The position numbers were made by a program, and so were the translations under genes. From positions 1-9,556 of the forward strand of contig CAJBKH010000030.1 of assembly GCA_903953615.1 (NCBI GenBank): a DNA stretch of 9,556 nucleotides, read 5' to 3'. Origin of the DNA: an uncultured Bacteroidota bacterium (GTDB lineage: Bacteria; Bacteroidota; Bacteroidia; NS11-12g; UBA955). Positions 6,738 to 9,556 of this stretch are shown here, piece after piece; within the stretch, counting starts at the first letter, position 1; every line of letters begins with the position of its first letter. The notes below the pieces were generated by a model. That model ran no database searches and was not told the origin of the DNA. It worked only from the letters and a program-made list of their open reading frames with translations.

Positions 6738-7676
6738 CTAGTTTTGGGCTGCTTTGGCAGCGGCTATTAACTGAGGCAATACTTCAAAAGCATCGCCTAC
6801 GATACCATAATCAGCGGCCTTAAAGAAAGGCGCCTCAGGATCTTTATTGATAACAACAATTACTTTACTACTGCTTACACCAGCCAAATGCTGAATAGCA
6901 CCAGAAATTCCAATTGCAATGTATAGATTGGGTTTAATGGTAATTCCAGTTTGACCAACGTGTTCGCTGTGTGGACGCCATTCCATATCACTTACAGGTT
7001 TTGAACAAGCAGTTGCTGCACCTAATAAACTGGCTAGTTCTTCAACCATTCCCCAGTTCTCTGGACCTTTCATACCGCGACCTGCAGACACAACGATTTC
7101 GGCTTCGGTCAAAGGGATTTTACCAGCTGCTTTATTCGAAGCAGTTATTTTAGTAAGATTTCCCGCTTCAGAAACAGTTGCTTTTTCAACAGCAATACTT
7201 ACTTGGTTTTCCTTTAATTCAATGCTATTAGGCGTAATGGCTACAATTTTATTATCTCTGCTCAACTGGACATGTGCGAATCCTTTACCAGAAAACACAC
7301 CGCGTTTAACAACAAATCCATTTGAAGTATCTGGCAATGCTACTACATTGGTTGCTAATGAGGCATTCATTAAAACCGCAATCCTTGGTGCTAAAGCCTT
7401 GCCTTCATAGGTATTGGCCATTATCAACGTTTTAATACCAGTTAGACTGGCTGCTATGGCTTTGCCATAATTTTGAGCATCAAAGGCCGTTAAACCTTCA
7501 ACGATTATGAGTTTTGTAATTCCATATTTTGCTAATTTATCAGCTTCCCCATCATTTGGTGAACCAATGCAAATGGCAGTTACACCATCTGTACTTATTT
7601 GAGATGCGTATGAAGCGGCCTCTAATACTGATTTTTTAAAAATACCTTCTGAGTTTTCTGCGTATATACCTGTCAT
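6738..7676 (-). CDS. etfA: Electron transfer flavoprotein, alpha subunit
   Basis: EtfA binds the redox-active FAD of the soluble ETF heterodimer, which takes electrons from acyl-CoA and related dehydrogenases and passes them to ETF:quinone oxidoreductase. The 312-residue length is normal for the housekeeping form. Residues 1 to about 185 are the N-terminal alpha/beta domain (opening with Y-A-E-N). The C-terminal FAD domain shows S-A-G-R200-G-M-K-G-P-E-N, then V240-G-Q-T243-G, the run GISGAIQH263LAG, N277-K-D-P-E-A-P-F and A-D-Y-G-I-V-G-D. By a constant offset of 23, T243 and H263 correspond to human T266 and H286. The position of human R249, which tunes the flavin potential, is K226 here (C-S-K-P-V-S-D). 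The start at 7676 gives the usual N-terminus and lies 14 nt after the etfB stop, so the two subunits are made from one transcript. Confidence 0.96.
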   Translation of the reverse strand: MTGIYAENSEGIFKKSVLEAASYASQISTDGVTAICIGSPNDGEADKLAKYGITKLIIVEGLTAFDAQNYGKAIAASLTGIKTLIMANTYEGKALAPRIAVLMNASLATNVVALPDTSNGFVVKRGVFSGKGFAHVQLSRDNKIVAITPNSIELKENQVSIAVEKATVSEAGNLTKITASNKAAGKIPLTEAEIVVSAGRGMKGPENWGMVEELASLLGAATACSKPVSDMEWRPHSEHVGQTGITIKPNLYIAIGISGAIQHLAGVSSSKVIVVINKDPEAPFFKAADYGIVGDAFEVLPQLIAAAKAAQN

Positions 7677-7690
7677 TATCTTCTTTATTA

Positions 7691-8428
7691 TTATATTATT
7701 TTGGCTTCGTTCTTTAATGCATCAATTAATTGTGCTGCGTTTTGTGCATCAAATAATTTAACGGCTTGCTTAGCAATTGGATTTTCAAAACCATTGTATT
7801 GACCAAATCCATCAACAGCTATTGGCTCAACCACAGTCAATGGTTTTGTTCTAGCTGCCATAATGCCTTTCATATTTGGAATGCGTGGCTCGCATAAATC
7901 TTTCTGAGCACTAGCTACAACTGGCAATACTGCTTCAATGGTTTCGCGACCGCCATCAATATCTCTTTCGAAATGGGCTTTGCCATCAATTACATCCATT
8001 TTAGTACATACATTTACTGAAGGCCAATTTAATAAGGCACCTAGTAAACCGCAAACCTGACCACCATTGTAATCAATACTTTCTCTACCAGTAAGTACCA
8101 TATCATATCCGCCTTGTTGGGCAATGGCTGCTAATTGTTCTGCTACAAACTGACCATCACTTGGATTGGCATTAATTCTGATGGCATCATTTGCACCAAT
8201 GGCCAATGCTTTTCTAATCACTGCATCCGCTTCAGCTAAACCAACAGTGGCAACTGTCACTGAACCACCAGCCTTTTCAGTAATTTCCAAGGCTTTGGTC
8301 AATGATAATTCATCGTAAGGATTAATGATAAATTGAACACCCGCAGTATTAAATTTGGTGTTATTGTCGGTAAATGTAATCTTGGTAGTTGTATCTGGAA
8401 CTACGCTCATGCACACTAAAATTTTCAT
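7691..8428 (-). CDS. etfB: Electron transfer flavoprotein, beta subunit
   Basis: EtfB is the AMP-binding partner of EtfA and carries the loop that docks ETF on acyl-CoA dehydrogenases. I place the start at 8428 (MKILVCMSVVPDTT), giving 245 residues, because this is where family members begin. The open frame extends to 8500 but that extension covers the promoter element and has no family counterpart. Hallmarks are N36-P-Y-D-E40, I-G-A-N-D-A-I-R near 77-84, and the nucleotide-binding T113-G-R-E-S-I-D-Y-N-G-G-Q-V. Further on are D-G-G-R-E-T and the signature E-P-R-I-P-N-M-K-G-I-M-A-A. In the last, Met replaces the Leu (human L195) of the docking loop, a conservative change by my alignment. No acyl-CoA dehydrogenase or ETF:quinone oxidoreductase gene lies in the window. 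It is the first gene of the leftward cluster. Confidence 0.96.
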   Translation of the reverse strand: MKILVCMSVVPDTTTKITFTDNNTKFNTAGVQFIINPYDELSLTKALEITEKAGGSVTVATVGLAEADAVIRKALAIGANDAIRINANPSDGQFVAEQLAAIAQQGGYDMVLTGRESIDYNGGQVCGLLGALLNWPSVNVCTKMDVIDGKAHFERDIDGGRETIEAVLPVVASAQKDLCEPRIPNMKGIMAARTKPLTVVEPIAVDGFGQYNGFENPIAKQAVKLFDAQNAAQLIDALKNEAKII

Positions 8429-8443
8429 GTTAATTGATTGTTG

Positions 8444-8451
8444 CAAAATTA
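8444..8451 (-). promoter_or_regulatory. Promoter element (TAnnTTTG) of the etfB operon
   Basis: On the - strand the sequence reads TAATTTTG from 8451 to 8444, an exact match to the Bacteroidota -7 consensus. It ends 15 nt before the etfB ATG, so transcription would start about 12 nt upstream of the coding region. The -33 region (about 8471-8475) is a T-run without a clear TTG. This is the only upstream gap large enough for a promoter of the etfB-etfA-nuclease-lipoprotein cluster. Confidence 0.55.
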
Positions 8452-8476
8452 AGCATAAAAAGTGCGAAGAAAAAAG

Positions 8477-8484
8477 GAGTTTTG
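8477..8484 (+). promoter_or_regulatory. Weak promoter-like element for the TPR-thioesterase pair
   Basis: GAGTTTTG at 8477-8484 matches TAnnTTTG except for the first base, and would place a start about 29 nt upstream of the ATG at 8517. No TTG stands at a normal -33 distance. The pair needs a promoter in this 88-nt gap and no better + strand match is present. Confidence 0.3.
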
Positions 8485-8516
8485 CATAGAAAATAAACAA
8501 TTAAACATTTCTTTTT

Positions 8517-8828
8517 ATGCAACGTCTAAAATTACTCCAGGATTGGTTAGAAAAAACACCTAACGATCCGTTTCTATACTTTGGCATTGCGATGGAATAC
8601 ATGTCAGCCGAATCCTATACATTGGCTTTAGAAAAGTTCGAATTAATTGCAACGCAATTTCCCGATTACCTTGCCAATTATTATCAATTGGCCAAACTGT
8701 ATGAAACCAATGGCGACGAAAGCAAAGCCATTGCTGTATACGAAAAAGGAATTGCATTGGCCCATGAACAAGGTGATAAAAAAACGGCTGGAGAATTGCG
8801 CAGTGCGCTTGAAGAACTTACTTTTTAA
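8517..8828 (+). CDS. Small TPR-repeat protein
   Basis: This 103-residue protein is almost wholly tetratricopeptide repeat. One repeat spans about residues 18-50: F-L-Y-F-G-I-A-M-E-Y, then A-L-E-K-F, then F-P-D. A second spans 51-87: Y-Y-Q-L-A-K-L-Y, then G-D-E-S-K-A-I, then Y-E-K-G-I. The leading helix (LKLLQDWLEKTPND) and a final helix complete a short solenoid. There is no signal peptide or membrane segment, so it should be cytoplasmic. TPR solenoids bind other proteins; the partner is unknown. The gene is divergent from etfB and 12 nt upstream of the thioesterase gene, probably in one transcript. The ATG at 8517 follows a T-rich stretch without a Shine-Dalgarno sequence; an AAGGAG at 8474-8479 lies too far upstream to serve it. 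Confidence 0.85.
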   Translation: MQRLKLLQDWLEKTPNDPFLYFGIAMEYMSAESYTLALEKFELIATQFPDYLANYYQLAKLYETNGDESKAIAVYEKGIALAHEQGDKKTAGELRSALEELTF

Positions 8829-8840
8829 ATAAAAATATTA

Positions 8841-9281
8841 ATGATTACCAAAAATCCCGACTTTGAAAAAACCATAAGGAAAAAATTAGAGAAACAGTTT
8901 TTCATGCACCACATAGGATTTGATTTGACAAAAATTGAACCCGGTTATGTGGAAGGAGAATTAATTTTAGAAGAAAAACACCAACAACAATTTAGCTATA
9001 CCCATGGTGGTGTCACAGCAACGGTGGCCGATTTGGTAATGGGCTTTGCTGCTTACTCATTGGTTTCGCCCGATGAAGGCACTGTAACTTCGGATTTAAA
9101 AATATCTTATTTAAGACCAGGCTCGGGCGCTAAAGTAATTGGAAGAGGTAAAGTGATTAAAGCTGGTAACCTCTTACACTTTTGTGAAGCCGATGTTATT
9201 TGTTTATCAGAAATAGGTGAAGAAACACTCATAGCAAGAGGCTATGCCACCATGTGTGTTGTAAAGGCTAACAAACACTAG
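8841..9281 (+). CDS. PaaI-type hotdog-fold thioesterase
   Basis: The 146-residue length suits a single hotdog domain. The diagnostic segment is Y-T-H55-G-G-V-T-A-T-V-A-D64-L-V-M-G, the HGG helix of the PaaI/YbgC-type family. D64 lies where PaaI has its catalytic aspartate. It is followed by T-S-D-L-K-I-S-Y-L-R-P-G, the strand that meets the partner subunit, and ends in the strand A-R-G-Y-A-T-M. Such enzymes work as dimers or tetramers in the cytoplasm and hydrolyse acyl-CoA or aryl-acyl-CoA thioesters, often clearing misdirected acyl-CoA. No phenylacetate (paa) genes are present, so the substrate is open. Its closeness to etfBA is compatible with acyl-CoA metabolism, but the genes are on opposite strands and this is only suggestive. 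Its stop is 3 nt from the convergent stop of the barrel gene. Confidence 0.88.
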   Translation: MITKNPDFEKTIRKKLEKQFFMHHIGFDLTKIEPGYVEGELILEEKHQQQFSYTHGGVTATVADLVMGFAAYSLVSPDEGTVTSDLKISYLRPGSGAKVIGRGKVIKAGNLLHFCEADVICLSEIGEETLIARGYATMCVVKANKH

Positions 9282-9284
9282 TAT

Positions 9285-9556
9285 TTAGAAATTATAATTA
9301 AGACCGACAAAAAACTTTTCAAGGGCAATACTAGCAATATTTGTTTCTGATTTCGATTTAAAAGCAGTGATTGGTCTTATTTGTAAATCTAAAGTGAATT
9401 TATTCTTCAAAGGCATACAATAACCTACTGCACAATAAGGAAGTATTTTATTAATTGGGTTTGCGCGACTTGAAGACACGATGCGTCCAGCTTGAATACC
9501 GCCTTCTGCATAAAATCCTTTATTGAGTTTACTAAAACGCAAAAAAGTCATAGCAC
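9285..9556 (-). CDS. Probable outer-membrane beta-barrel protein, C-terminal fragment
   Basis: The frame is open to the right edge (an Ala codon precedes the Met at 9551), so only the C-terminal 90 residues are visible. They show alternating hydrophobic and polar residues in short strands (GFYAEGGIQAG, PYCAVGYCMPL, FTLDLQIRPIT) with a Gly-aromatic pattern. The protein ends F-F-V-G-L-N-Y-N-F, a final amphipathic strand with a terminal Phe, the recognition signal for outer-membrane barrel assembly. A GF/AEGG opening of this kind is common in Bacteroidota OMP_b-brl-type proteins. Without the N-terminus neither a signal peptide nor the family can be confirmed, and other porin-like or secreted beta-proteins remain possible. 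Confidence 0.55.
   Translation of the reverse strand, partial: AMTFLRFSKLNKGFYAEGGIQAGRIVSSSRANPINKILPYCAVGYCMPLKNKFTLDLQIRPITAFKSKSETNIASIALEKFFVGLNYNF

Larger units (their letters stand above)
8430..8504. repeat. Nested inverted repeats in the etfB / TPR divergent region
   Basis: Two inverted repeats share nearly one centre (about 8464-8467). The outer arms are TTAATTG at 8430-8436 and CAATTAA at 8498-8504. The inner arms are TGCAAAA at 8442-8448 and TTTTGCA at 8480-8486. The inner arms coincide with the promoter-like boxes on the two strands. The arms are seen directly; whether they are operator half-sites or a by-product of two similar promoters is open. Confidence 0.45.

Noticed and set aside
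8429..8500. Longer etfB reading frame starting at 8500 with a hydrophobic N-terminal extension
   Set aside because: EtfB proteins begin at MKILV-type sequences; the 24-residue extension covers the exact promoter box and looks like translated intergenic DNA, not a signal peptide for this cytoplasmic protein.
1..9556. tRNA or rRNA genes, CRISPR arrays, insertion sequences, phage or toxin-antitoxin genes
   Set aside because: No cloverleaf-like sequence, spaced direct repeats, transposase motifs, terminal inverted repeats or small paired toxin genes were seen, and recognised genes fill nearly all of the window.

Overview
The window reads as a piece of ordinary chromosome from an AT-rich member of the Bacteroidota. 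Four things point there: Bacteroidota-type protein variants (an NDH-2 tail, an EtfA with the segment ACSKPVSD, and a nuclease-domain protein with a C-terminal UVR motif); start codons without clear Shine-Dalgarno sequences; matches to the TAnnTTTG promoter element typical of the phylum; and lipoproteins with LYAC or LNAC lipoboxes. I see no rRNA, tRNA, CRISPR array, insertion sequence, phage gene or attachment site. The genus cannot be fixed from the sequence alone.

Left block (1-2672, + strand): the C-terminal end of a type II NADH dehydrogenase runs in from the left edge. After 19 nt comes an exported protein of unknown function, and 6 nt later a polytopic GT-C-like glycosyltransferase. The tight spacing suggests one transcript. 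A 117-nt gap follows (2673-2789), holding a short hairpin, an 11-nt inverted repeat and a promoter-like element directly against the next start codon. Then comes a complete prolyl oligopeptidase lipoprotein (2790-4925).

Middle block (8428 down to 4922, - strand): etfB and etfA encode both subunits of the electron transfer flavoprotein, which carries electrons from acyl-CoA dehydrogenases to the quinone pool. They are followed at very short distances by a bifunctional-nuclease (DUF151) protein with a UVR motif and a TTG start, a small lipoprotein whose start overlaps the nuclease gene by 23 nt, and, after 47 nt, a fold-type IV PLP enzyme (aminodeoxychorismate lyase or a related aminotransferase). 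The last gene ends tail-to-tail with the peptidase gene, with 4 nt of overlap.

Right block (8429-9556): an 88-nt divergent region has nested dyad symmetry and a good promoter match for etfB. It also serves a rightward pair: a small TPR protein and a PaaI-type hotdog thioesterase. The right edge holds the C-terminal part of a probable outer-membrane beta-barrel protein on the - strand, 3 nt from the thioesterase stop.

Functionally the window mixes respiratory electron entry (NDH-2, ETF), envelope functions (exported protein, glycosyltransferase, two lipoproteins, beta-barrel) and small-molecule enzymes (class IV PLP enzyme, thioesterase). I found no convincing new multi-gene system. The points most worth a second look are the divergent etf control region, the apparently leaderless promoter of the peptidase gene, the lysine at the flavin-tuning position of EtfA, and the linkage of the nuclease-domain and lipoprotein genes to etf.
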